Positions 35,164 to 43,035 of a stretch of DNA of 64,000 bases are shown here, in pieces. The DNA lies in contig NZ_BDAW01000028.1 of the NCBI RefSeq assembly GCF_001625085.1, positions 1 to 64,000 on the forward strand. Direction: 5' to 3'. The notes under the pieces are model-generated. The model saw nothing but the letters and a program-made list of their open reading frames with translations. It did not search any database and was not told where the DNA came from. Origin of the DNA: Nocardia acidivorans NBRC 108247 (GTDB taxonomy: Bacteria > Actinomycetota > Actinomycetes > Mycobacteriales > Mycobacteriaceae). Numbering within the stretch: the first letter of the stretch is position 1; every line of letters begins with the position of its first letter. The translations under genes were made by a program, and so were the position numbers.

Positions 35164-35742
35164 TCAGGCGGCCGTGGTGCTCTTACCGGTGTGTACGGCC
35201 ACCAGCTCGGCGAGCTGCTTCCCGGCGCGCTCCAGCGGTTCGGTGGAGCGGGTGGCCAGTGACATGATGACCGCGCCCTCCACCGCCGCCACGATGGTGG
35301 TGGCCAGCGAGCGAGCGGTATCGGGCGCTACGGCCTCGGCCTCGAGCCGGTCGGCGAGGATGCCCTCCCACTCCAGGAAGGTCGCGCCCGCGACATCGGC
35401 GGCCTCGGGGGATTCCGAGCGCCCGAGCGCCGCGGCCACCACCGGGCAGCCCGCGGTGAAATCGCTGGAGACCACCACCTCGCGCCACATGGCGGGGAAG
35501 GCGGCGAGCACGGTGGCCAGATCCGCGCCCGAGGTCAGGGTGCGCATGAGCGCGCTCGACGCCTGTCCGGCGGTGCGGGTGGCCTCGGCGATCAGTTCGG
35601 ATTTGCCGCCGGGGAAGTTCAGGTAGACCGAGCGCCGCGAGATCCCGCTGTGCTCGAGCAGTTGCGCGATGCCGGTTCCGGCGATGCCTTTACACCGCAT
35701 GAGGGCGATGGCGCTGTCGATGAGGCGGTCGCGGGCTCCCAT
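35164..35742 (-). CDS. TetR-family regulator
   Basis: A 192-residue regulator with N-terminal helix-turn-helix (GTGIAQLLEHSGISRRSVYLNFPGGKSELI) and a ligand domain of the YxaF/LmrA type. It is divergent from the ene-reductase fusion at 35863, and two copies of a TATACCGATYGGTSTA operator lie between them, so it most likely represses itself and that gene. Confidence 0.9.
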   Translation of the reverse strand: MGARDRLIDSAIALMRCKGIAGTGIAQLLEHSGISRRSVYLNFPGGKSELIAEATRTAGQASSALMRTLTSGADLATVLAAFPAMWREVVVSSDFTAGCPVVAAALGRSESPEAADVAGATFLEWEGILADRLEAEAVAPDTARSLATTIVAAVEGAVIMSLATRSTEPLERAGKQLAELVAVHTGKSTTAA

Positions 35743-35762
35743 ATCGACTTCCTTCCTTGCTG

Positions 35763-35807
35763 TATACCGATCGGTGTACTACCGTTCGAGATATACCGAT
35801 TGGTCTA
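35763..35807. promoter_or_regulatory. tandem TetR operators
   Basis: Two near-palindromic sites, TATACCGATCGGTGTA (35763-35778) and TATACCGATTGGTCTA (35792-35807), lie 29 bp apart centre to centre between the TetR gene and the divergent flavoenzyme gene. The core ACCGAT(C/T)GGT is the symmetric part. Confidence 0.8.
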
Positions 35808-35862
35808 CCACTCGAGTGTAGACCGCAGCCACCGACTCGACGACGAACCGGGGTCCACCCAC

Positions 35863-37569
35863 ATGCCTGCCGAGCACACATCCCTGCACGATCCGCTGCC
35901 GCTGGCCAGTGGCCAGGTGTTGCCGAACCGTCTGATGAAATCCGCCCTGAGCGAGGGACTCGGCAATTCCGCCTTCGCCCCCGACGAACGGCTGCAACGA
36001 CTCTACGCGCGCTGGAGCGCCGGCGGGTACGGGTTGATCGTCACCGGCAATGTCATGGTCGACAGCCGTCACCAGGGCGAACCCGGCAATGTGGCCATCG
36101 AGGACGAACGGCATCTGGACGCGCTGACCCGCTGGGCCGAAGCGGGCAAACAGGGCGGCGGCAAGCTGTGGATGCAGCTGAATCATCCGGGCCGGCAGGC
36201 CAATCCACTGGTGACCCGCAATCGCGCGGTGGCCCCGTCCGCGATAGGTATGAGCATTCCGGGCGTGCCCGCACCGCGCGCGCTCACCGAGGACGAGATT
36301 CTGGACATCATCCGGCGGTTCGGCACGGCGGCCCGCGTTGCCGAGGCCGCCGGATTCGACGGCGTGCAGATCCACGGCGCGCACGGATACCTGGTGTCGC
36401 AGTTCCTGTCTCCGCTGTCCAATCAGCGCACCGACGCCTGGGGCGGTGACGCCGAGCGGCGCAGGCGGTTCGTCGTGGAGGTGGCGCGCGGTATTCGCGG
36501 TGCGGTGAGCCCGGGCTTCGGCGTCGGCATCAAACTCAATTCGGCGGACTTCCAGCGCGGCGGGTTCACCGAGGACGAATCGCGCGTGGTCATCGAGACG
36601 CTCTCCGCCGAGAGTCTGGATCTGATCGAAATCAGCGGCGGCAGTTACGAATCCCCCGCCATGCTGAATCGTCCGCGCACGGTCAACGCCAGTACGAAGG
36701 CGCGTGAGGCGTACTTCCTGGAATACGCCGAATCCGCGCGCAAGGCCGCCGGTGCGGTACCGATCGCGGTCACCGGCGGGTTCCGCTCCCGCACCGTCAT
36801 GGCCGAGGCGATCGCCGAGGGCCATTGCGATGTGGTCGGCCTGGGCCGCCCCGCCGCCGTAATCCCCTCCGCCGCGGCCGATCTGCTCAATGGCGCGGAA
36901 CGCCTGCACGCACCCGCGATCTCGCTGAAACTGCCGTCGCAGCTCGCGGCCAATAACGGCCTGAAGGCCTTCGACGGGGCGCTGGACCTGCAATGGCATA
37001 CCGACCAACTGCATCTGCTGGGTGCGGGCGATGATCCCGATCTGGACCGCTCCCCCTGGCGCACCGCGGTAACCATGCTGCGCCGCAATGGTTTCGACGC
37101 CCTGCGCAGTAAGCGCTCGGCGGGCACGCCCACCCCGGACCGCACCGCCGCCAAATTCCGCCGTGAGCGCGCCCTGGGTCGCTACGTCATGAACCCGGCC
37201 GTTCGCGCGCTGAGCCGGGTGGGTGTGCGCACCGCATTGGCCACCGAGATCGAGACCATCGGGCGCAAGACCGGTCAGCCGCGCCGCGTCCCGGTATCGG
37301 TGCTCTTCGACGAGCGCGGGGCCTGGGTCATCTCCCAGCACGGCTCCCGATCCGGCTGGGGCGCGAACCTCACCGCCAACCCGGAAATCCGTGTGCGCCA
37401 AGGCAATGACTGGCGCACCGGCACCGCCGAATTCCTCCCCGAAGACGATGTGGTGGCCCGCGCCCGCACCTTCGCCCCGCACCCACTCCTGGCCCCGATC
37501 GCCACCCGCACCTTCGCCGCCCTGCAAACCACCCCGATCACCGTCCGCATCACCTTCACCGACAACTGA
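35863..37569 (+). CDS. ene-reductase (OYE) fused to deazaflavin-dependent reductase domain
   Basis: A 568-residue fusion. Residues about 5-420 are an old-yellow-enzyme TIM barrel that binds FMN (MKSALSEGLGN, WMQLNHPGRQ, DGVQIHGAHGYLVSQFLSP, then VTGGFRS and VGLGRPA). After a linker, residues about 432-568 match the small split-barrel nitroreductase family that uses coenzyme F420 (IETIGRKTGQPRRVPVSVLF, WGANLTANPEIRVRQ). The enzyme may reduce activated double bonds of an electrophile sensed by the divergent TetR protein. The ATG at 35863 lacks a strong ribosome-binding site; longer reading upstream crosses the operators and is unlikely. Confidence 0.87.
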   Translation: MPAEHTSLHDPLPLASGQVLPNRLMKSALSEGLGNSAFAPDERLQRLYARWSAGGYGLIVTGNVMVDSRHQGEPGNVAIEDERHLDALTRWAEAGKQGGGKLWMQLNHPGRQANPLVTRNRAVAPSAIGMSIPGVPAPRALTEDEILDIIRRFGTAARVAEAAGFDGVQIHGAHGYLVSQFLSPLSNQRTDAWGGDAERRRRFVVEVARGIRGAVSPGFGVGIKLNSADFQRGGFTEDESRVVIETLSAESLDLIEISGGSYESPAMLNRPRTVNASTKAREAYFLEYAESARKAAGAVPIAVTGGFRSRTVMAEAIAEGHCDVVGLGRPAAVIPSAAADLLNGAERLHAPAISLKLPSQLAANNGLKAFDGALDLQWHTDQLHLLGAGDDPDLDRSPWRTAVTMLRRNGFDALRSKRSAGTPTPDRTAAKFRRERALGRYVMNPAVRALSRVGVRTALATEIETIGRKTGQPRRVPVSVLFDERGAWVISQHGSRSGWGANLTANPEIRVRQGNDWRTGTAEFLPEDDVVARARTFAPHPLLAPIATRTFAALQTTPITVRITFTDN

Positions 37570-37575
37570 ACCGCC

Positions 37576-38169
37576 TCAGCGCGTACGCCCGGACAGTGTC
37601 AGTAGAGATGCGAAGGCATCGGCATCGACGAATTCCGGCGATGCGCCGGTAGCGGTCGAGGGTGCCCGCGTCATACGCAGCACCGTGGACCGCAGGACCC
37701 GCCGGGCGATGTCCGAAGGCGGTTCATAGGTAAGGCCGAGCGCGCACGCCAAGTCCCACGTGTGGATGACCACATCGCCGATGTACTCCTCATAGAGGGT
37801 CGCGATGTCGATCTCCGACTCGAGCCCGGGCACCCGGCAGCGCCGGGTCGGGTCCGTGATCGAGGAGAACGCGACCTCCACGAGCCCGGCGGCGTATCGA
37901 TAGCCGACCTCCAGTCCGGCGCTGCCGTAGTAGGGGTCGGCGGCCGCTTCGGGAGATGTCCCGTCCAGCATTCCGCCCCACTGCCCACCCGAGATCGGCT
38001 CGGCCGCAATGGCGGTGGCGACGGCGATACTCCGGTCGATGAGGTGGCGGTACACACCGCGCACGTCCCGGGCGGAGCTCGGCGCCATGCACCCGAGGTC
38101 ACCCCGGGTGACCTCGGACAGATAGGAGGCCAGGTCCTCGGTCAGGCTGTGCAGTACGGATACGTCCAC
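37576..38169 (-). CDS. DinB-like maleylpyruvate isomerase-family protein
   Basis: A 197-residue protein of the TIGR03086/maleylpyruvate isomerase N-terminal group, a DinB-type four-helix bundle often linked to mycothiol. Metal ligands are suggested by HLIDRS in helix 2 and DVVIHTWDLACALG near 145, the latter being the family hallmark. The GTG start is the first in frame. It is divergent from the MarR gene with two operators between them, so it is probably the MarR target. Substrate unknown. Confidence 0.75.
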   Translation of the reverse strand: MDVSVLHSLTEDLASYLSEVTRGDLGCMAPSSARDVRGVYRHLIDRSIAVATAIAAEPISGGQWGGMLDGTSPEAAADPYYGSAGLEVGYRYAAGLVEVAFSSITDPTRRCRVPGLESEIDIATLYEEYIGDVVIHTWDLACALGLTYEPPSDIARRVLRSTVLRMTRAPSTATGASPEFVDADAFASLLTLSGRTR

Positions 38170-38259
38170 GGCTGGTTCTCGCTTTCACCGTCGGTGGTCT
38201 CCACACACCGGTCGGTGCGAGAGACTGACTGAACGCGCCGGGTACCGGCACTGGATTTC

Positions 38260-38292
38260 ATCTACCACAGTAGATCATCTACCACGGTAGAG
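38260..38292. promoter_or_regulatory. tandem MarR operators
   Basis: Two sites in direct succession: ATCTACCACAGTAGAT (38260-38275, perfect arms ATCTAC/GTAGAT) and ATCTACCACGGTAGAG (38277-38292), 17 bp apart. They lie between the divergent DinB-like and MarR genes and just before the MarR start. Confidence 0.82.
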
Positions 38293-38311
38293 CATAGCGG
38301 GAAGGATGTCG

Positions 38312-38767
38312 ATGCCCAAGGAGAGCGAGGCCGGGGACGAGCCGGATCTGGCTGCGCTGATCTTTCGGGTGCTGCCACAGCTGGCGGCACTGGAGGAGCC
38401 GATCCTGCGCGAGGCGGGATTGTCCATGTGGGAGTACGCGATCGTGACCGAGCTGGCCTCGGCGGAAGTCGTGTCCCAGGTCGAACTATCGGCCCGCACG
38501 CGGCGCGATCCGACTCGACTGGGCAGGCATCTGGACGATCTGACCGCGCGCGGAGTGGTGGCGCGTGCCCGCGCGGCGACCGATAAGCGCCAGCGCACCG
38601 TCCATCTGACCGACAGCGGACGCGCCCTCTACGCGACGGTCAAGCAACGCGTCCGAGCCAAGGAGGACGAGTTCCTGTACTCGACCCTGGCCACGCGCGA
38701 AGCCACCAGCTTCCGAAACCTGCTCGCCCGGCTCGCGGCGACCAGCACCACGGCAGGCAATCCGTAA
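38312..38767 (+). CDS. MarR-family regulator
   Basis: A 151-residue winged-helix regulator: LSMWEYAIVTELASAEVVSQVELSARTRRDPTRLGRHLDDLTARGVVARARAATDKRQRTVHLT carries the recognition helix and the wing with its DxRxxxxxLT motif. The ATG at 38312 is chosen over 38306 because GGAAGG lies 6 bases before it. The two operators directly upstream imply autoregulation. Confidence 0.9.
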   Translation: MPKESEAGDEPDLAALIFRVLPQLAALEEPILREAGLSMWEYAIVTELASAEVVSQVELSARTRRDPTRLGRHLDDLTARGVVARARAATDKRQRTVHLTDSGRALYATVKQRVRAKEDEFLYSTLATREATSFRNLLARLAATSTTAGNP

Positions 38768-38899
38768 GCACGGCAATCGATGACGGCCGAATCGGCCGAA
38801 TTGCGTTATCGGATATTAATTTTCGTGTGATATGTTGAATGCGAATCCTAATTTTCCTGTCTAACATCGGTTTTCCCGACTGTTTCGGAGGAGAATTCA
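38768..38899 (+). promoter_or_regulatory. AT-rich upstream region of methyltransferase gene
   Basis: The 132-base spacer contains an unusually A+T-rich stretch (about 38800-38870, with ggatattaattttcgtg and gaatcctaattttcctg). It presumably holds the promoter, but no clean -35/-10 pair could be fixed. GGAGGAG lies 7 bases before the gene start. Confidence 0.45.
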
Positions 38900-39739
38900 A
38901 TGGATGGCGGACCCAGCAGAACCGCGATGATGGCGGCGGGCGGGCGCGCGGCGCATCTCATCGTGGACAGCGCGCCCTACCTTTTTCAGGACACGGTGGC
39001 CGCCGATCTGCTCGGCGCGCAGGCCGAGGAGGTCATCGGCTATCACCGGCGGTTCGGCGATCATGTGGTGCTCAGCGGTACTCGTGCGCAGGTCAATGCC
39101 CGGAGCAGCTATACCGAAGCGCGTGCGGGCGCGGGTTTTCCACAGTACGTGATCCTCGGGGCTGGTCTGGACACCTTCGCCTATCGCTCGGCTCTCGCCC
39201 ACCGGATCGCCGTTTTCGAGGTCGATCATCCGGCGACTCAACAATGGAAACGAGAACTCCTGGAAAATGCCGGGATCGATGCCACCGCTTCGCGATTCGT
39301 CGGTGTGGATTTCGAACGGGATGATCTCGCCGCGGAATTGTCGGCGCACGGATTCGACTCCGGAACACCGGCATTGGTGAGCTGGCTCGGGGTGAGCATG
39401 TATTTGAGCGAGGCGGCGATCGACACCGTGCTCGCCGTGCTCGGCGGTTTCGCGCCCGGGACAGAATTAGTGCTGGAATACGCGCTACCACCGGAGCTGC
39501 GCGATGAATCCGGTTCCGCCTTCGCCGAATTCGCCCTGCCCGCCGCCGCGGAACAGGGTGAGCCGTGGCTGAGCTGCTTCACCCCGCAGGCCCTCACCGA
39601 ACTCCTCGACAGGCACGGATTCACAGTGGCCGAACATGTTTCCCAGCGCGATGCCGTCACACCGGAGCTCTGGCAGCGCACCGACACATTGCGCCCGGCG
39701 GATCTGTGCCGGTTGGCGCGCGCCACACTTCGAAGCTGA
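38900..39739 (+). CDS. SAM-dependent methyltransferase (TIGR00027/LCM family)
   Basis: A 279-residue class I methyltransferase of the leucine carboxyl methyltransferase-like group, very abundant in mycobacteria and Nocardia. Key marks: YVILGAGLDTFAYR (SAM motif I), VFEVDHPATQQWKRELL, FVGVDFERDDL and SWLGVSMYLSEAAID. It probably O-methylates a small carboxylic acid or polyketide-type compound; substrate unknown. Confidence 0.86.
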   Translation: MDGGPSRTAMMAAGGRAAHLIVDSAPYLFQDTVAADLLGAQAEEVIGYHRRFGDHVVLSGTRAQVNARSSYTEARAGAGFPQYVILGAGLDTFAYRSALAHRIAVFEVDHPATQQWKRELLENAGIDATASRFVGVDFERDDLAAELSAHGFDSGTPALVSWLGVSMYLSEAAIDTVLAVLGGFAPGTELVLEYALPPELRDESGSAFAEFALPAAAEQGEPWLSCFTPQALTELLDRHGFTVAEHVSQRDAVTPELWQRTDTLRPADLCRLARATLRS

Positions 39740-39796
39740 TCCGGGTCACCCGACAACGCCGACCCGTCTGGCATCGGGTCCGCGCTGTGCGGGTGG

Positions 39797-40828
39797 CTAC
39801 AGGTTCGGGCGGACCAGGATTTGGATGTGGTCGTCCGGATGGCGGAGGGATTCGATGGCGTCGGCTACGCCGTCGAAGCCGACCTGGGTGGTGACCAGGG
39901 ATTCGGCGTCGATGACGCCGTCGGCTATGCGGTGCAGGGTTTTCGCGTACTCCTCATGCGGGTAGACCATGCACATTTGCAGGGAGATGTCCTTGTAGAT
40001 GCCCACGATCGGGCGGATCACGTCATCGGACATGATCGAACCGATCTGCAGGATCGCGGTCTCCCTGGGGACCTTGTACATGAGTTCGTTGAGCAGGCCG
40101 GGAACACCGGCGCAGACCCAGACGTGCAACTTCTGGCCCGGCGAGGCCAGCTCCTGCCACACCTCGACGGGGTCCACGACGCCCGGGTCCACGACACGGT
40201 GCGCACCCAGGCGCAGGGCCGCTTCTCGACGCAGTTTGGACGGGTCCGAGGCCACGATGGGCGCCACCCCGCGCTCGACCAGGGCCGCGACGGCACCCAA
40301 ACCGACGGGGCCGCAACCGATCACGATGCCGGTGCCCTCGGGGCCGATACCCGTGCGCCCCACATTGCCGAAGCCGACCGCGAGGGGTTCGGTCATGGCG
40401 GCCACATGCGGCGGGACATGTTCGGGAATGGGTTCCAAGGCCATGGCCTGCAACACCATTCGCTCGCCGAAGCCGCCCGGATAGTCATTGGAGTAGCCGA
40501 CGCCGTGAATGCCACCGGCCGCGTCCAAGGCCCAGGGCAGGGCAACGACGTTCTGCCCCTCCACGAAAGGGGTGTCCGGCCCCGCACCGATGACGCGGGC
40601 GGAAAGCTCATGCCCCATCACCATGTCGCGGCACGGATCGAACAGGAAGGTGGGCACGCCGCTGTCGCGGGACGCCTGTAGGAATTCGCCGGTGTAATCC
40701 AGGGCCGCCCTGTCCGAACCGCAGATGCCACAGGCGATGGTCTCCACCAGCACCTGACCGGGGCCGGGTACCGGATCGGGCACCTCGTCGACGACGAGTG
40801 TGCGATTGCGCATCACTACCGCGCGCAT
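39797..40828 (-). CDS. zinc-type alcohol dehydrogenase
   Basis: A 343-residue medium-chain dehydrogenase. GICGSDRAALD holds the catalytic-zinc Cys, DMVMGHELSARV the His-Glu pair, and GTGIVIGCGPVGLGAVAALV the NAD-binding fold. The structural-zinc Cys cluster is absent, as in several subfamilies. It is the last gene of the minus-strand steroid-type operon, one base after the luciferase-like gene, so it may oxidise a hydroxyl group of the same substrate. Confidence 0.85.
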   Translation of the reverse strand: MRAVVMRNRTLVVDEVPDPVPGPGQVLVETIACGICGSDRAALDYTGEFLQASRDSGVPTFLFDPCRDMVMGHELSARVIGAGPDTPFVEGQNVVALPWALDAAGGIHGVGYSNDYPGGFGERMVLQAMALEPIPEHVPPHVAAMTEPLAVGFGNVGRTGIGPEGTGIVIGCGPVGLGAVAALVERGVAPIVASDPSKLRREAALRLGAHRVVDPGVVDPVEVWQELASPGQKLHVWVCAGVPGLLNELMYKVPRETAILQIGSIMSDDVIRPIVGIYKDISLQMCMVYPHEEYAKTLHRIADGVIDAESLVTTQVGFDGVADAIESLRHPDDHIQILVRPNL

Positions 40829-40829
40829 G

Positions 40830-42041
40830 TCACTTCCCTTCGGATTCGGGGGTCAGGGCGGCGGCCAGCGCCTGGCCGTGCCGCTCGAACGCGGCCTCCA
40901 CACCCGCGCGCATACCGGACATGAGCCGTTCGCTATTGGCATTGGCCCAGTCCAGCGAGGCGACACGACTGCGGTTCGCACCGGTGAAATGCGGAATCAC
41001 ATGCTCGGCGAAGAGTTTCACCGACCGCCGAGAGGCTTCGGGATCGGCGACATTGAGCGCCAGCACCAGGAAGGTGCCGAACCCGCCCGACTGTTCGGCC
41101 AGTGCCTCGATGGCCGCGATGGCGTCATCGGGTGAGCCGATGGTGGCGCGACCGAAGGCGGGGAAACCCGGTCCGGTCCACAGGTCGACGGCCGCGGCGG
41201 CGGTATCACCCCACGGCACCTCCAAACCGCTGAGCCGCTTGATGTAATCCACCAGATGCCCTACGCCCCACTCGGCTTCGCGGCGCGCCTGCTCGCGGGT
41301 CTCGGCGAGATGCATGGGCGCGACCAGCCGCCACTTCGAGCGATCGACGGTATGGCCGTTGGCGGCCATGGTCTGCTCGTAGACCTTCCAATTCGGCAGC
41401 AGCGCTTCATACCCCGAGGGATCGGAGGCGGCCAGCGACAGCAGTCCCGCACCGTGCTTACCGGCCAGCACCGAGCCGGACGGCGAAATGGTCGAGGCCA
41501 CAGCCATTTCCAGGCCACCCCGCTGGTACGGCAGCAATTGCAGCCGCGCCTCGTTGAGCTCGAACCACTCCGTCTTGGCGGTGACCACCTCACCGCGCAG
41601 CAAGCGCACGATGGTTTCCATGGATTCGTGCATCATGTCGCGCTGCCGCGGCTGCGGCACGCCCATCATGGAGGCGTCCGAGGCCAGCTGACCCGGGCCG
41701 ATGCCCATCATGACCCGTCCCTTGGTGAGATGGTCGAGCAGGCAGAGCCGGTCGGCCAGCATCATGGGCTGGTGGTAGGGCAGGGAATTCACGCCGGTGC
41801 CCAGGCGAATCCGGCTGGTGCGTTCCGCGGCCGCGGCGAGGAAGACCTCCGGTGCGGCGATGATCTCCATTCCGGCGGAATGATGTTCGCCGACCCAGGC
41901 TTCCTGATAGCCGAGTTCGTCCGCGAGCTGAACCAGTTGCAGATCCCGCTGAATCTGCAAGGTGGGATTGCCGTTGAGCGGATGGTAGGGCGCGATGAAG
42001 AATCCGAACCGCGTGGGTCCGAATGCGGTGGGCAGAGACAA
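40830..42041 (-). CDS. luciferase-like flavin-dependent monooxygenase (LLM class)
   Basis: A 403-residue enzyme of the bacterial luciferase alpha-chain type: FGFFIAPYHPL, ELGYQEAWVGEHHSAG, IRLGTGVNSLPYHQPMMLADR and GRVMMGIGPGQ. These use FMNH2 or F420H2. The start is TTG at 42041, with AAAGGAG 9 bases upstream. It lies in a ksh/hsa operon and could use reduced flavin from the flavin reductase at 45773, for example for a Baeyer-Villiger-type oxidation; substrate unknown. Confidence 0.86.
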   Translation of the reverse strand: MSLPTAFGPTRFGFFIAPYHPLNGNPTLQIQRDLQLVQLADELGYQEAWVGEHHSAGMEIIAAPEVFLAAAAERTSRIRLGTGVNSLPYHQPMMLADRLCLLDHLTKGRVMMGIGPGQLASDASMMGVPQPRQRDMMHESMETIVRLLRGEVVTAKTEWFELNEARLQLLPYQRGGLEMAVASTISPSGSVLAGKHGAGLLSLAASDPSGYEALLPNWKVYEQTMAANGHTVDRSKWRLVAPMHLAETREQARREAEWGVGHLVDYIKRLSGLEVPWGDTAAAAVDLWTGPGFPAFGRATIGSPDDAIAAIEALAEQSGGFGTFLVLALNVADPEASRRSVKLFAEHVIPHFTGANRSRVASLDWANANSERLMSGMRAGVEAAFERHGQALAAALTPESEGK

Positions 42042-42084
42042 CTTTCGACGCTCCTTTGCGATGTATTCAGTTGTGCTCCGAAAC

Positions 42085-42122
42085 GGCCGCGTATCCGCCG
42101 GGGCTCTGGCGGATACGCGGCC
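42085..42122 (-). terminator. strong hairpin after dioxygenase gene
   Basis: A perfect 15-bp stem (GGCCGCGTATCCGCC and its complement) with an 8-base loop lies 17 bases after the dioxygenase stop. On the minus strand it is followed by GTTTCGG rather than a long T tract, so it could end transcription partly or protect the upstream message while the luciferase-like gene is read through. Confidence 0.7.
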
Positions 42123-42138
42123 GGGTCTGTGTGAGCGG

Positions 42139-43017
42139 TCAGCCCCTAGCCCACTCGTGGCCCCAATAGCTGTCCGCGGTCATCTCCTCCGCGACGTAGT
42201 CGTCGCCGACCAGCATTCCCTCGCAACCGAATTCGAGATCCCAGTTGCCGGGGGTGCGGACGTAGAAGGAGATCATCTTGTCGTTGGTGTGGCGGCCGAG
42301 CGTGGAGGAGAGGTGGTAGCCCGCTTTGGTGACCCGATCCAGGGCGCGGCCCACATCGTCGAGCGAGTCGACCTCGACCATGATGTGTACGATGCCCGGA
42401 CCGTCCGGACGCGAGCCCGGAATCAGCGCGAGGCTGTGGTGGCGCGGGTTCACACCCATGAAGCGAATCCAGATCGGGTCCCCGGGCGGGCCGACGCGGA
42501 AGGAGCCACGCGCGGCGAAACCCAGTACCTCGGTGTAGAACTTGCGCGCGTCCTCGATATCGCGGACCGGCAGCACCACGTGGCCCAGGCCCAGATCGCC
42601 GTTGACGAAGCGTGCGCCGTGCTTGGTGAGCACGGGGGTGTGATCGAGCAGCGGGCCGTGGAAGACCTCGACGGTGAAGCCGGACGGGTCGACGAAGCTG
42701 ATGGCCTCCTCGACGTGCCGGTTCGCGGCGTCCTCCACACTCAGTGTGGCGACGGCGATTCCGGCCTTCTCCAGGGTTTCGCGCACCAGGGCGAGCGAGC
42801 GGGTGTCGGCGACCTGCCAGCCGATGGCAATGACCTCGTCGCGATCGCCGGGCACCAGTTCCAGGCGGTAGGTGTGCTCGTCGGTGCGCAGGTAGACCGA
42901 ATCCGGATTCGGCCCGTTTCCCTCGGCGAAACCGATGGTGTCGAAGGCGAATTCGCGCCACGCGTTCACGTCCGCGATGCGGGCCCGCACGTAGCCGAGG
43001 GAGCTGAAGGCAGCCAT
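42139..43017 (-). CDS. hsaC: HsaC-type extradiol dioxygenase
   Basis: A 292-residue two-domain type I extradiol dioxygenase. Iron ligands are expected at His in GLGHVVLPV (about 145), His in GIVHIMVEV (about 210) and Glu in WDLEFGCEG (about 260). NPRHHSLALIPG, LGRHTNDKMISFY and the WGHEWARG end match HsaC of M. tuberculosis closely. HsaC cleaves ring A of 3,4-DHSA in steroid catabolism. The divergence from the cholesterol-cluster enzyme means the natural catechol may differ. Start ATG at 43017, 18 bases after the KshB stop. Confidence 0.85.
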   Translation of the reverse strand: MAAFSSLGYVRARIADVNAWREFAFDTIGFAEGNGPNPDSVYLRTDEHTYRLELVPGDRDEVIAIGWQVADTRSLALVRETLEKAGIAVATLSVEDAANRHVEEAISFVDPSGFTVEVFHGPLLDHTPVLTKHGARFVNGDLGLGHVVLPVRDIEDARKFYTEVLGFAARGSFRVGPPGDPIWIRFMGVNPRHHSLALIPGSRPDGPGIVHIMVEVDSLDDVGRALDRVTKAGYHLSSTLGRHTNDKMISFYVRTPGNWDLEFGCEGMLVGDDYVAEEMTADSYWGHEWARG

Positions 43018-43035
43018 GGTGTACTCCTCGATCTT

